Assembly: GCF_047722505.1 (NCBI RefSeq)
Contig: NZ_CP159814.1
Location: 248,001 to 312,000, forward strand
Origin: Pelagibacter sp047722505
GTDB taxonomy: Bacteria > Pseudomonadota > Alphaproteobacteria > Pelagibacterales > Pelagibacteraceae
Length of the DNA: 64,000 nt
Reading direction: 5' to 3'
The notes under the pieces were generated by a model that saw nothing but the letters and a program-made list of their open reading frames with translations, ran no database searches and had not been told where the DNA came from. The position numbers and the translations under genes are program-made. Shown here one piece after another: positions 43,351-51,631 of this stretch (position 1 is its first letter; the number at the start of each line of letters is the position of its first letter).

Positions 43351-44820
43351 CTATGGTAGGCAGTCCAGATACGTATCTAGATCCCACTGAGTTGTTGCAC
43401 CTAAAAATTTTTCCCACTCATCATTTTTATACCAATGGAAAACTTTATACATTTCATCTGGCATAGCTGATTTTATAACCTCATCTTCTGCTAAACGATT
43501 TAAAGCCTCACCAAGACTCATTGGTAGTTTTTTAACTATTTTTCCAGCTGCTTGAGCTTCATACATACTTCTAGACTCAGGTTTTCCTGGATCAATATTA
43601 TTTGTTATTCCATCATCAAAACATTTTAACAATCCAGAACCCATTAAATATGGATTATGCATTGAATCAACTGATCTATATTCAAACCTACCTGGAGCAG
43701 AAACTCTTAAACCACAAGTTCTATTTTGAAATCCCCAGTCAGCATAAACAGGAGCCCAAAATCCTGTATCCCATAATCTTCTGTATGAGTTCACAGTAGA
43801 AGAACCAATTGCAGTTAGCGCACCCAAATGTTTCATTACTCCACCAATCGCTTTTAATCCAACTTTACCAGGTAATTGAATATCATCAGTATCGGGCATA
43901 AAGGTATTTGTTCCACCTTCAACGTAAGTGAATACCTCATCCATTCCTGGCAAAGATTTATGAGATAGTTTATTAATCACATCTTTTCCACCCGTCCACA
44001 AAGACATATTGGTGTGACAACCACTTGCAGAAACACCCATAAATGGTTTTGTCATAAAACAAGCTATCAAATTAAACTCTCTAGCAACCTGTGCACAAAT
44101 TTGTCTATAAGTTGAAAGTCTATCTGCATTTCTTAAAACATCATCATACATCCAGTTTAATTCTAATTGTCCTGGCGCATCTTCATGATCTCCCTGAATC
44201 ATGTCAAAACCCATTGCTCTTGCATATTTAAAAACTTGCATGAAAACTGGTCTTAACGATTCAAATTGATCAATATGATAACAATAAGGTTTAGAAAAAC
44301 CCTTACCAGTTGGCGAACCATCCTCATTTTTAGTTAACCACATCATTTCTGGCTCCGTTCCAACTCTTAATTGGTAACCATGTTTCTTTTTAAATTCTTG
44401 AGCGTGTATTCTTAAATTTCCACGACAATCTGATGTTAAATGTGCACCTGGATTATCTCTTTCTTCTCTATTTCTAAAGCAAGTAACAAATACTCTTGCA
44501 ACTTTTTTATCCCAAGGAAGCTGACAAAAAGTTTCAGGATCAGGTATACCAACCAGCTCTTTTGCTTCAGGCCCATAACCAATATAATCTCCATGACGAT
44601 CAACAAACAAGTTTGCTGTAGCACCATAAACTAATTGAAATCCTTTTTCACAAGTTCTTTCCCAATGATCAGTGGGTATACCTTTTCCAACAACTCTTCC
44701 AGTTACAGAAATAAATTGAAAATAAATATACTCAACACCCAGCTCGTTGATTTTAGCTCTAACTTGTTTTACTAACTTATCTCTACCAGGTTGTGCTACG
44801 TGCTTGTCTAAATCAGTCAT
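43351..44820 (-). CDS. glutamine-synthetase-family ligase, second paralogue
   Basis: The 489-residue protein has a full glutamine synthetase fold: VEYIYFQFISVTGRVVGKGI at the start, GTEPEMMW and QGDHEDAPGQLELNW for metal and substrate, SGCHTNMSLW, and RFEYRSVDSMHNPYLM near the C-terminus. It differs clearly from gmaS at 36400-37725 and from bacterial GlnA, so it forms a separate subfamily with unknown amine substrate. It sits directly upstream of mgsA. It could make another gamma-glutamyl amide (ethanolamine, dimethylamine-derived or other) for the same synthase. Confidence 0.78.
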   Translation of the reverse strand: MTDLDKHVAQPGRDKLVKQVRAKINELGVEYIYFQFISVTGRVVGKGIPTDHWERTCEKGFQLVYGATANLFVDRHGDYIGYGPEAKELVGIPDPETFCQLPWDKKVARVFVTCFRNREERDNPGAHLTSDCRGNLRIHAQEFKKKHGYQLRVGTEPEMMWLTKNEDGSPTGKGFSKPYCYHIDQFESLRPVFMQVFKYARAMGFDMIQGDHEDAPGQLELNWMYDDVLRNADRLSTYRQICAQVAREFNLIACFMTKPFMGVSASGCHTNMSLWTGGKDVINKLSHKSLPGMDEVFTYVEGGTNTFMPDTDDIQLPGKVGLKAIGGVMKHLGALTAIGSSTVNSYRRLWDTGFWAPVYADWGFQNRTCGLRVSAPGRFEYRSVDSMHNPYLMGSGLLKCFDDGITNNIDPGKPESRSMYEAQAAGKIVKKLPMSLGEALNRLAEDEVIKSAMPDEMYKVFHWYKNDEWEKFLGATTQWDLDTYLDCLP

Positions 44821-44892
44821 TATCTCTCCCTCTAATGAATTTTTATTTAACGAACCGTAACTGAAAAAATTATTTGTGTCTAGGCTTGAAGT

Positions 44893-46221
44893 TTAACTCC
44901 AAGGGAATGGACTGTTAGAAGTTGGATGAAGTTCACCCTTCTCGTAACGGTTGAATCTAAACGGTTTTAATAATTCACTCTCAGTTCCAAGAATTTCTTG
45001 TGCAACAAGTTCACCTACACCAATCATTTTGTATCCATGGTTAGCATCAGCAATCATGTAAACATTTTCTAAAAATCTATCAAAGATTGGAAAATTATCT
45101 GGCGTCATACATCCAAGACCACCTGATGGTCCTTTTCTATATAAATTCGATTTACCTTCAAATCTTTTTTGACAATGTGCTAAAGCTGAACACCACATAT
45201 CATTAAATGCTTCTGTAGTTTGAAACTCAGGAGAATCGAGTCCATAAGGATCAACATCCACTTTATCAAAATGTTTATCAACTATGTAAGGAGAAGTACC
45301 GCCTTGAACACCAAGACCTTCAATGTCTGGCTTATAATAAATTCCCCAAAGTTCTTCTGTAATTAATTTTTTAGTTTTATCAGAATATAAAGGAGCAGTT
45401 GAGTCAACGTGCATTACCGGTGGTTGACCACCATCGTTCATTCTTAGAAAATCTTTATCAACACCAATAACACCTTCTTGCAACATCCAATATTTCCACA
45501 TATCTTCTTTGTGAAATTTACCATCTTGTCCTTTAATATTTGCAAACTTTGGAAGCTCTAGCATATTCCAAAAATCTCTAACCCACGGACCAGCACCAAC
45601 AACAACCTGTTCGCACTCAATAATTCCCTTGTCTGTTTCAACACCTGTAACAGCTTTGCTATTACTGCCTCTTTTAAATCCTGTAACCGTCACACCCTTA
45701 ATAACCTCAACACCATTTGTAGTAGATTTTTCTTCTAGAGCTTTTATGGAAGCTTTGTTGAATGCATAACCACCTTTTTTTTCATGAAGTATAGATGTGA
45801 TGCCTTGTGCTTGCCAATCATCAAACATTCCCTTCATATATTTAGTGCATTCTTTTTCGCCTTCTATAAATTCTGATTCATACCCAATAGCTTTTTGTTG
45901 TTCATAAATTGAAGCAACATCTTCATGCATAACTTCTGGAGATATTTGTAAATACCCTACGGCATTATATTTCCAAGCTTTAGGGTCACTTTCCCATACA
46001 GAAACTGAATGAGCCATTAACTCTCTCATAGCTGGTTGAAAATAATTATTTCTTATAACACCACAAGCAATTCCACTTGCACCTGCTGCAGTATCTTTTT
46101 TTTCAAGAATTACAATGTCACCTGGATTTTTATAAGTTTCTGAAAGTTTCCAAGCTGTACTTAGGCCATGAATTCCGCCTCCGATGATTACTACTTTAGC
46201 TTTAGTTGGTAATGTTGACAT
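44893..46221 (-). CDS. FAD-dependent oxidoreductase, sarcosine/dimethylglycine dehydrogenase-like
   Basis: The 442-residue protein is a DAO-family flavoenzyme: the dinucleotide motif VVIIGGGIHGLSTAWKL starts at residue 10, followed by VILEKKDTAAGASGIACGVIR, VVVGAGPWVRDFW and a C-terminal NVYMIADANHGYKMIGVGELVAQEI. No signal peptide is present. Members oxidise N-methyl amino acids and similar secondary or tertiary amines. Its position between the tdm regulator and the mgs genes makes it a candidate N-methylglutamate- or methylamine-oxidising enzyme, standing in for the usual four-subunit dehydrogenase; this is inference. Confidence 0.8.
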   Translation of the reverse strand: MSTLPTKAKVVIIGGGIHGLSTAWKLSETYKNPGDIVILEKKDTAAGASGIACGVIRNNYFQPAMRELMAHSVSVWESDPKAWKYNAVGYLQISPEVMHEDVASIYEQQKAIGYESEFIEGEKECTKYMKGMFDDWQAQGITSILHEKKGGYAFNKASIKALEEKSTTNGVEVIKGVTVTGFKRGSNSKAVTGVETDKGIIECEQVVVGAGPWVRDFWNMLELPKFANIKGQDGKFHKEDMWKYWMLQEGVIGVDKDFLRMNDGGQPPVMHVDSTAPLYSDKTKKLITEELWGIYYKPDIEGLGVQGGTSPYIVDKHFDKVDVDPYGLDSPEFQTTEAFNDMWCSALAHCQKRFEGKSNLYRKGPSGGLGCMTPDNFPIFDRFLENVYMIADANHGYKMIGVGELVAQEILGTESELLKPFRFNRYEKGELHPTSNSPFPWS

Positions 46222-46323
46222 ATGAAAATATTATTTTTTCTAAAAAGTAATTAATATAATTATATTTATAACTAAATTTTATATATAAAAGATATCAACT
46301 TAAAGAGATTGTTGAATTAGGTG

Positions 46324-46674
46324 CTAATAGCTTAGCTTTTTTAAAGTTGCCAGGTATTGTTTAAACTCATTAATAAAAGTCTCAGTAGGTATAATATTTT
46401 TTATTCGCTGATCAGTTGAAGTTTTTTCCAAACGAAAGAATCCTTTCTCACAAGCCTCATTAATTATCAAAGCAGATTTTGGCCTAGAGGTTTTAAATAA
46501 TTTTGTTTTTAGCCCTTCAACAGAAAGCTTTTCATTAAGTTTATGCGCTGACATTACAAGTAACATCATATGATAATGTGAAGGAGATTTTCTAAAAAAA
46601 TAGTTACTAGATGTATGTGATTGTTTCATCTGGTCTTCCCAAAAATTTAAAAGATCTTTGCTGTTATCGGGCAT
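46324..46674 (-). CDS. small winged-helix-like transcriptional regulator (putative)
   Basis: The chosen start gives 116 residues (MPDNSKDLLNFWEDQ) and lies five bases after the tdm stop; a longer frame to 46776 would overlap tdm by about 100 bases and is unlikely. The C-terminal half (about 65-105) reads like a MarR-type winged helix: KTSRPKSALIINEACEKGFFRLEKT, then DQRIKNIIPTETFINE, matching the D-x-R-x-K-x-I-x-x-T wing and following helix. It may regulate tdm or the methylamine genes. A homologous family name is not recognised, so the regulator call is moderate. Confidence 0.55.
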   Translation of the reverse strand: MPDNSKDLLNFWEDQMKQSHTSSNYFFRKSPSHYHMMLLVMSAHKLNEKLSVEGLKTKLFKTSRPKSALIINEACEKGFFRLEKTSTDQRIKNIIPTETFINEFKQYLATLKKLSY

Positions 46675-46678
46675 TTTA

Positions 46679-49006
46679 TTATGCTCTAACTCTTGATTTT
46701 GTAGGATCATAGAAAGGGAAGGGAACAACTTTTGCAACAATTCTTTTTTGATGACCATCAAGTTTACCAATCTCAACTTCTGTTCCTATTTCAGAATATT
46801 TTACATCTATTTTACAAAGTGCAATATTTTTTCCAAGTTTAGGTGATAGCATTCCACTTGTTATTACACCCACTTGACCACGACCAATATGAACACAATC
46901 TCCATTTACTGCTGGTTCATGACCAACCAATTCCAAACCAACTAATTTTTTTTGTGGATTTGCTTTTCTTTTAATTAATTCTTCCTTACCTATAAAATCA
47001 TCTTCTTTAGTTTTAAGCGGAACTGTAAAACCAATACCTGCTTCAAATGGATCTGTTTGATCATCGAACTCATAGCCATAAAAAATTAGTCCAGCTTCAA
47101 TACGAACCATATCTAAAGCTTCTAAGCCTAATGGAGCAATATTAAACTCTTTACCAGCTTCCCACACTTTATCCCAAACCTCTGAAGCATCTTTTGGATG
47201 ACACCATATCTCATAACCAAGTTCACCAGTGTAACCTGTTCTTGAAATAACAATTGGTGTACCTGTTTCATGATCTATTCTTGCAATATTAAATCTGAAC
47301 CATTCAAGCTCAGTGATGGATGGCTGTATAGGAGGCGTCCATACAAATTTTTCTAAAATTTTTCTACTATTTGGTCCCTGAACTGCAATGTTGTGAATAT
47401 GATCTGTTGCAGATTTAATCCAAACTTTATAATTTTTCTTTTTAGCTTGTTCTTTTAACCATTCACCACTGTATTCATCTCCACCAATCCATCTAAAATT
47501 ATCTTGTCCTAATTTAAATAAAGTACCATCATCTAGCATGCACCCATTTTCATAACACATGGCTGTATAAACAACTTGCCCTATAGATAATTTTTTTACA
47601 TTTCTAGTAAGGGTATATTGCATTAAATTTTCTGCATCAGGTCCAAGAATTTCAAATTTTCTAAGAGGTGATAAGTCTGTTGCAATCGCACTTTCTCTAC
47701 AAGCTGTATATTCTTTTATAGTTCCTGAATTTGTAAAATTATTAGCAAGCCAAAAACCTTTATACTCAACAAAGTTTCTTGTTAGCTCTGAAGTTTTTTT
47801 ATGGAAACCTGTTTCTTGAGTTAGTTTAGGTTCTGAGTCTGTTTTCATTCTAAATGCTATTGCTTTTGAATACTTTTTTTCCTTTGAATAAGTCCTAACA
47901 AAAATATCAGTGGGATTCCAGCCATTTGCACCATCAACATCACAAGGACAAGCTGATGATATACATGTTAGATCTTTTAAAGCTCTAAATAAAACATAAT
48001 CTCCAGGTCTTGACCAAGGTTCATCAAAAGATGCAACATTATTAGCATCAATTGCAGTATTAAAAAAAAGATTTATTGCAGACCAACTTTTTCTAGAATT
48101 TATGTCATATTTATCCAGTCTATTATTAAAATTGTCAGTACAATTAATATGACCCATATAACCCATATCTTCATAATATTTTGATGTGCAAGCAAGATTG
48201 AAAGTATCATGTCTTCCAACTGTATCTCTTACAACTTCAATCATAGCTTCATGATCACCATCATAAAACTTTGAAAACAAACCTGGCCCAGGGTAAGCAC
48301 CACCCATAAAAGTTCGTGTTGCTTTATCATCAATAATACTTTCAATGCCGTCATTTAATTTTTGTGTATCAAAAGCTAGAAAATCAGAGCATTGCCTTCC
48401 GCCTGGATCAATTATCTGGATATATTCACCAGCTTTTACCTCATAAGTTTCAGCAGTTCTTCTTTTTACAAGTTGTTCAATAATTGGATCACTAAGCGGA
48501 TCTGGCAAAATAAATTGTTCATCTGTTTCAATAAATTTAGCTTTATTTAAAAAAATAGTTAAATCTGTAGGTGGATTTTGTTCATGGACATTCATAATAT
48601 CACTAGGTGCAGCAATCATAACTATACATTTGTCTTTAGAGGTTAAGGTAATCTTTTCTCCCATTAAACAATTTTCATTAAAAATAATGGATGATTTTGC
48701 TTTATTAAGATCTAATTTTTTTTTTTTAAATAGTTTTGAAATTTTTTCATCATTAGCAATAGCTTTTTTTGAAAAGTTAGCATTTGCATTTTCTTTTAGA
48801 TTTAAAATTGATAAATCAGATTTGCCTTTTGAATTAAAAACAATTATTTCACAAATTTGCCTTCCTTCTTCATTTATGATTTCTATTTTATCATCTGGTA
48901 AAACTTCTATAACTGAGAGACCGCCACCTTTTACATAATATCTTTCAACTCCAGATGGTAAAGTTCTTAAACCAGGATTTTTAATATCTTTACTAGTATG
49001 TAGCAT
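46679..49006 (-). CDS. tdm: trimethylamine N-oxide demethylase (DUF1989-GcvT fusion)
   Basis: This 775-residue protein should convert TMAO to dimethylamine and formaldehyde. The N-terminal DUF1989-type half (about 10-390) holds GGRQCSDFLAFD and DLTCISSACPCDVDG. Cysteines 273, 353 and 355 have the spacing expected for the Zn site of characterised Tdm. The C-terminal half (about 400-775) is an aminomethyltransferase (GcvT) domain with VVYTAMCYENGCMLDDGT, ISRTGYTGELGYEIW and LGLEALDMVRIEAGLIFYG, which can bind tetrahydrofolate and trap formaldehyde. The divergent TMAO-importer genes start 117 bases upstream. Confidence 0.9.
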   Translation of the reverse strand: MLHTSKDIKNPGLRTLPSGVERYYVKGGGLSVIEVLPDDKIEIINEEGRQICEIIVFNSKGKSDLSILNLKENANANFSKKAIANDEKISKLFKKKKLDLNKAKSSIIFNENCLMGEKITLTSKDKCIVMIAAPSDIMNVHEQNPPTDLTIFLNKAKFIETDEQFILPDPLSDPIIEQLVKRRTAETYEVKAGEYIQIIDPGGRQCSDFLAFDTQKLNDGIESIIDDKATRTFMGGAYPGPGLFSKFYDGDHEAMIEVVRDTVGRHDTFNLACTSKYYEDMGYMGHINCTDNFNNRLDKYDINSRKSWSAINLFFNTAIDANNVASFDEPWSRPGDYVLFRALKDLTCISSACPCDVDGANGWNPTDIFVRTYSKEKKYSKAIAFRMKTDSEPKLTQETGFHKKTSELTRNFVEYKGFWLANNFTNSGTIKEYTACRESAIATDLSPLRKFEILGPDAENLMQYTLTRNVKKLSIGQVVYTAMCYENGCMLDDGTLFKLGQDNFRWIGGDEYSGEWLKEQAKKKNYKVWIKSATDHIHNIAVQGPNSRKILEKFVWTPPIQPSITELEWFRFNIARIDHETGTPIVISRTGYTGELGYEIWCHPKDASEVWDKVWEAGKEFNIAPLGLEALDMVRIEAGLIFYGYEFDDQTDPFEAGIGFTVPLKTKEDDFIGKEELIKRKANPQKKLVGLELVGHEPAVNGDCVHIGRGQVGVITSGMLSPKLGKNIALCKIDVKYSEIGTEVEIGKLDGHQKRIVAKVVPFPFYDPTKSRVRA

Positions 49007-49123
49007 TATCAGTATAAATTAAATAATTCAGTCTCAGCATAATATAATCAAAGACCATTGACTATAAATTTAATAAATGAGAACATACTAACTTAAACAT
49101 TAATATTAAGGAGAGAGAATATA
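49007..49123. promoter_or_regulatory. divergent control region tdm / tmoX
   Basis: This 117-base gap separates the start codons of tdm (leftward) and tmoX (rightward) and must carry both promoters. TTGACT within AACCATTGACTATAA-like sequence near 49058-49063 is a possible -35 for tmoX, but no good -10 follows at 17 bases. A strong AAGGAGAGAGA ribosome site at 49108-49118 precedes tmoX. A shared operator for the nearby winged-helix protein is plausible. Confidence 0.5.
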
Positions 49124-50068
49124 ATGAAAAAAGTAATATCATTAATATCTGCCTTGGTAATTTCAGCAGTAAGTTTTGCTGGAGTATCTAATGCAGCAGA
49201 TAGTAAAAAACCTATCGTTATTCCAACTCATAACTGGTCAAGCCAAATTGTAATGGCACACGTTATTGGTGGAATTTTCGAAAGTATGGGAAATAATGTA
49301 AAATATGTAAACACAGACTCACAAGCTGTTTATGAAGCAATTCGTATCGGTGATGTAAGTTTATCTCATGAAGTATGGGAATCTGCGTTTGGAAAATCAT
49401 TTACTACAGCGCTAGACAAAGGTGGTTTAGTTGACTGGGGAGATCATGAAGCTCGAACGCTTGAAGATATGGGATATCCAAACTGGGTTGCTGAAAAAGG
49501 ATTATGTCCTGGTCTTCCAGACTGGACTGCATTAAAAAATCCAGCTTGTGCTAAAAACTTTACAACACCTGACTCAGGTGGAAAAGGACGAATGCTAGAA
49601 GGTCCACAAAGTTGGCATGGAGATTTAATACCTCAAAGGGTTGATGCTTTAGGACTTGGAGATCTTTGGACTGTTAAATTTGCTGGAAGTGCAGATGCAC
49701 TTTGGGCAGAACTTAAAGCAGCTGAAAAAGAGGGAAGAGGAACTATAATATTCAACTGGACACCAAACTTCACAGATGGTGCTGGTTTTACTTTTATAGA
49801 TTTCCCTCCATATTCAGCGGGTTGTAGACCAGAAGATGGTGGTGATGGAAAATGTGGTTCGCCAGATGGTTATTTGAAAAAAGCTGTAACTGCAGACTTT
49901 CCAAAAACACATCCAGCAGCAGCAGCGGCATTTAAAAAAATGTCATTCTCTACAAGTCACATTGGTGCAATGGCTGCTTTAGTTGACCTTGACAAATTGA
50001 CTCATGAAGATGCAGCTAAAAAATGGTTAGCTGATAATAAGAGTGTTTGGCAAGCTTTTACTAAATAA
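49124..50068 (+). CDS. tmoX: TMAO-binding periplasmic protein (TmoX, OpuAC type)
   Basis: This 314-residue binding protein has a signal peptide (about 1-24, cleavage after SNA). The mature chain starts ADSKKPIVIPTHNWSSQIV, with Trp-rich segments (SHEVWESAFG, GPQSWHGD, IIFNWTPNFT) typical of the aromatic cage for quaternary or N-oxide amines. The divergent tdm gene makes TMAO the likely ligand, with glycine betaine or carnitine as alternatives. A strong ribosome site and a following terminator imply very high expression. The membrane subunits lie 1.5 kb downstream, after three unrelated genes. Confidence 0.88.
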   Translation: MKKVISLISALVISAVSFAGVSNAADSKKPIVIPTHNWSSQIVMAHVIGGIFESMGNNVKYVNTDSQAVYEAIRIGDVSLSHEVWESAFGKSFTTALDKGGLVDWGDHEARTLEDMGYPNWVAEKGLCPGLPDWTALKNPACAKNFTTPDSGGKGRMLEGPQSWHGDLIPQRVDALGLGDLWTVKFAGSADALWAELKAAEKEGRGTIIFNWTPNFTDGAGFTFIDFPPYSAGCRPEDGGDGKCGSPDGYLKKAVTADFPKTHPAAAAAFKKMSFSTSHIGAMAALVDLDKLTHEDAAKKWLADNKSVWQAFTK

Positions 50069-50090
50069 GGGTAACAGTTAATAAATTGAA

Positions 50091-50124
50091 ATCTCTCCCA
50101 ACAATGTTGGGGGGGATTTTTTTT
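50091..50124 (+). terminator. intrinsic terminator after tmoX
   Basis: ATCTCTCCCAAC (50091-50102) pairs with GTTGGGGGGGAT (50106-50117) over an AAT loop, with two G-T pairs, and Ts continue to 50124. A second small hairpin (TGTGC-TTTC-GCACA, 50131-50144) follows without a T-run. Together they should cut most transcripts after tmoX and leave limited readthrough toward tmoWV. Confidence 0.88.
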
Positions 50125-50171
50125 AAAGAATGTGCTTTCGCACAAATTCAAATTACGGACCTGTTAATTAA

Positions 50172-50615
50172 ATGATAAAGTTTTTTTTATATATATCTAT
50201 CAGTCTATTAGTTTTTAATTCTTCTTTTGCAAAAAATATTGACATACAAGAGGATATTAAAATTGGTTTTGTATGTGAACTAGAAAAGAAAATACTCAAG
50301 AACTCAGAATATAATTATAAAACTTTTTTAGCAAAAGATTTAGATAATCAAAATTTAGATAAATTTGAAATCGATGCAAAACAACCAGAAAAACTTTTGA
50401 TCAACGGGTTATCAATTTTCCTCTCACAAACTGAAAAATTTGAAGTAAAAGTTGTAAATAAAGACATAGTTTTATTCAAAGCTTTTGATGAAGGAAAAAA
50501 TTACTCTGAGTCAGGTATAATTAACAGAAAATCAGGTGAATTAGTTCACGAAATTACAATAGGTATAAAAAGTGATAATCTTGAAAAAAATATTTCTTTT
50601 TATTTATGCAGCTAA
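50172..50615 (+). CDS. secreted protein of unknown function (147 aa)
   Basis: The protein begins with a signal peptide (MIKFFLYISISLLVFNSSFA, cleavage before KNID). The mature part of about 127 residues mixes beta-strands and charged segments, with cysteines at the two ends (GFVCELEKK and the final SFYLCS) that could pair in the periplasm. No motif or family is recognised. It is the first of three unknown genes between tmoX and tmoW, and its end lies ten bases before the MORN-repeat gene. Confidence 0.65.
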   Translation: MIKFFLYISISLLVFNSSFAKNIDIQEDIKIGFVCELEKKILKNSEYNYKTFLAKDLDNQNLDKFEIDAKQPEKLLINGLSIFLSQTEKFEVKVVNKDIVLFKAFDEGKNYSESGIINRKSGELVHEITIGIKSDNLEKNISFYLCS

Positions 50616-50625
50616 ATTTAAAAAA

Positions 50626-51000
50626 ATGAAAAAATATTTATTTTATATAGCTTTAAGTTTTTTAATTGCAATATCGGTATCAGCTCGAAAGACAGGTTGT
50701 GAAGGAAATTGTAAAGATGGTTTTGGTAAATGGACATACACTGACAAAACAACATACGAAGGGAATTGGATTGGCACACAAAAACAAGGACAAGGAGTTG
50801 AGACTTGGCCTAATGGATATATTTATAAAGGTGAGTTTAAAAATAGTGTGTGGAGTGGAAAGGGTATTTTGACTTTTCCAAACGGTGCAACTTATGATGG
50901 GGAATGGGCCAATGGGTTTATGAATGGAGAGGGAACATTTACATGGTCCGATGGAAAAGAAAAAAAAGGAATTTGGAAAAATGGCAAATTTCAAGAATAG
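50626..51000 (+). CDS. secreted MORN-repeat protein
   Basis: Starting at the internal ATG (50626), the 124-residue protein has a signal peptide (MKKYLFYIALSFLIAISVSA) and then about four MORN units of the YxGxxxxGxxxGxG type: YEGNWIGTQKQGQG, YKGEFKNSVWSGKG, YDGEWANGFMNGEG and KGIWKNGKFQE, the last partial. A CEGNC cysteine pair precedes the repeats. An upstream ATG at 50572 would destroy the signal peptide layout and overlap the previous gene, so it is not used. MORN proteins often bind lipids or scaffold others; its role beside a TMAO importer is unknown. Confidence 0.75.
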   Translation: MKKYLFYIALSFLIAISVSARKTGCEGNCKDGFGKWTYTDKTTYEGNWIGTQKQGQGVETWPNGYIYKGEFKNSVWSGKGILTFPNGATYDGEWANGFMNGEGTFTWSDGKEKKGIWKNGKFQE

Positions 51001-51006
51001 ATATAA

Positions 51007-51558
51007 ATGTTACAAAATATATATTTAAATAAATTGAAGAAGATACCTGAGCCAGTTAGACAATTTGGAGGTCTTATCATCTTAATAATTATTGTAATTT
51101 TTTCCTTTGCTATCTTAAATAATATTTTTGGTGAGGGTGAAGAACTAATTGCTAAAATGAAAAAAGAAGAAGAAAGAATTGCGGAGACAAGAAAGCAAAA
51201 TGAACTGATTTCAAGTTTGCCATCAGGAATTTTAGTATTTTATGATGGAACTGATCATTATAAGTTGTCTTTAGAACAATATGAAAAAGTCTGCAACGCA
51301 ACAAAGATTATTCCTCAGCGTGCAATTATGGGTGCCAATTTTTTGAATTTTAGAGCACATCATATTTATACTATTAATGGCAATAAAATTGACGAAACGT
51401 TTGTTAAATGGAATAAGGAAAATAATAAATGCTTTGCAGGTTTTACAGTTAGTGGAAATAATGTTGGGGTAGATGAAATAATTACTGTTAAAGGAGAGGT
51501 TTTAAATTTTTTAAGTACTGGAATTGATACAAGAGTTTATTTTATTAAAAATTTTTAA
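51007..51558 (+). CDS. membrane-anchored protein of unknown function (183 aa)
   Basis: The protein has a short basic N-terminus, one membrane span (about 20-42, FGGLIILIIIVIFSFAILNN), a charged linker helix (KMKKEEERIAETRKQNE) and a C-terminal periplasmic domain of about 120 residues rich in beta-strands. Two cysteines (VCNAT and CFAGF) may form a disulfide. No known family is recognised. It starts six bases after the MORN gene and ends 73 bases before tmoW. Confidence 0.65.
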   Translation: MLQNIYLNKLKKIPEPVRQFGGLIILIIIVIFSFAILNNIFGEGEELIAKMKKEEERIAETRKQNELISSLPSGILVFYDGTDHYKLSLEQYEKVCNATKIIPQRAIMGANFLNFRAHHIYTINGNKIDETFVKWNKENNKCFAGFTVSGNNVGVDEIITVKGEVLNFLSTGIDTRVYFIKNF

Positions 51559-51631
51559 GGAGAAAAACGATAAGTATAAATAATATAAAAAGTGTTTTTT
51601 ATTTTTATTTCGTATAACTTATTAAAACATT

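Noticed and set aside
43351..44820. Canonical ammonia-assimilating glnA
   Set aside because: Sequence around the active site and N-terminus differs from GlnA, and the gene is inside a methylamine cluster without glnB/glnK.
44821..44892. Glycine or SAM riboswitch upstream of the GS-like or FAD genes
   Set aside because: The gap is only 72 bases and shows no paired-stem architecture or aptamer core that could be recognised.
46675..46776. N-terminal extension of the small regulator into tdm
   Set aside because: It overlaps the conserved C-terminus of tdm by about 100 bases and adds residues unrelated to the rest; the ATG at 46674 fits the gene spacing.
50572..50625. Upstream start for the MORN protein
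   Set aside because: It would overlap the preceding gene and place 18 extra residues before a perfect signal peptide.
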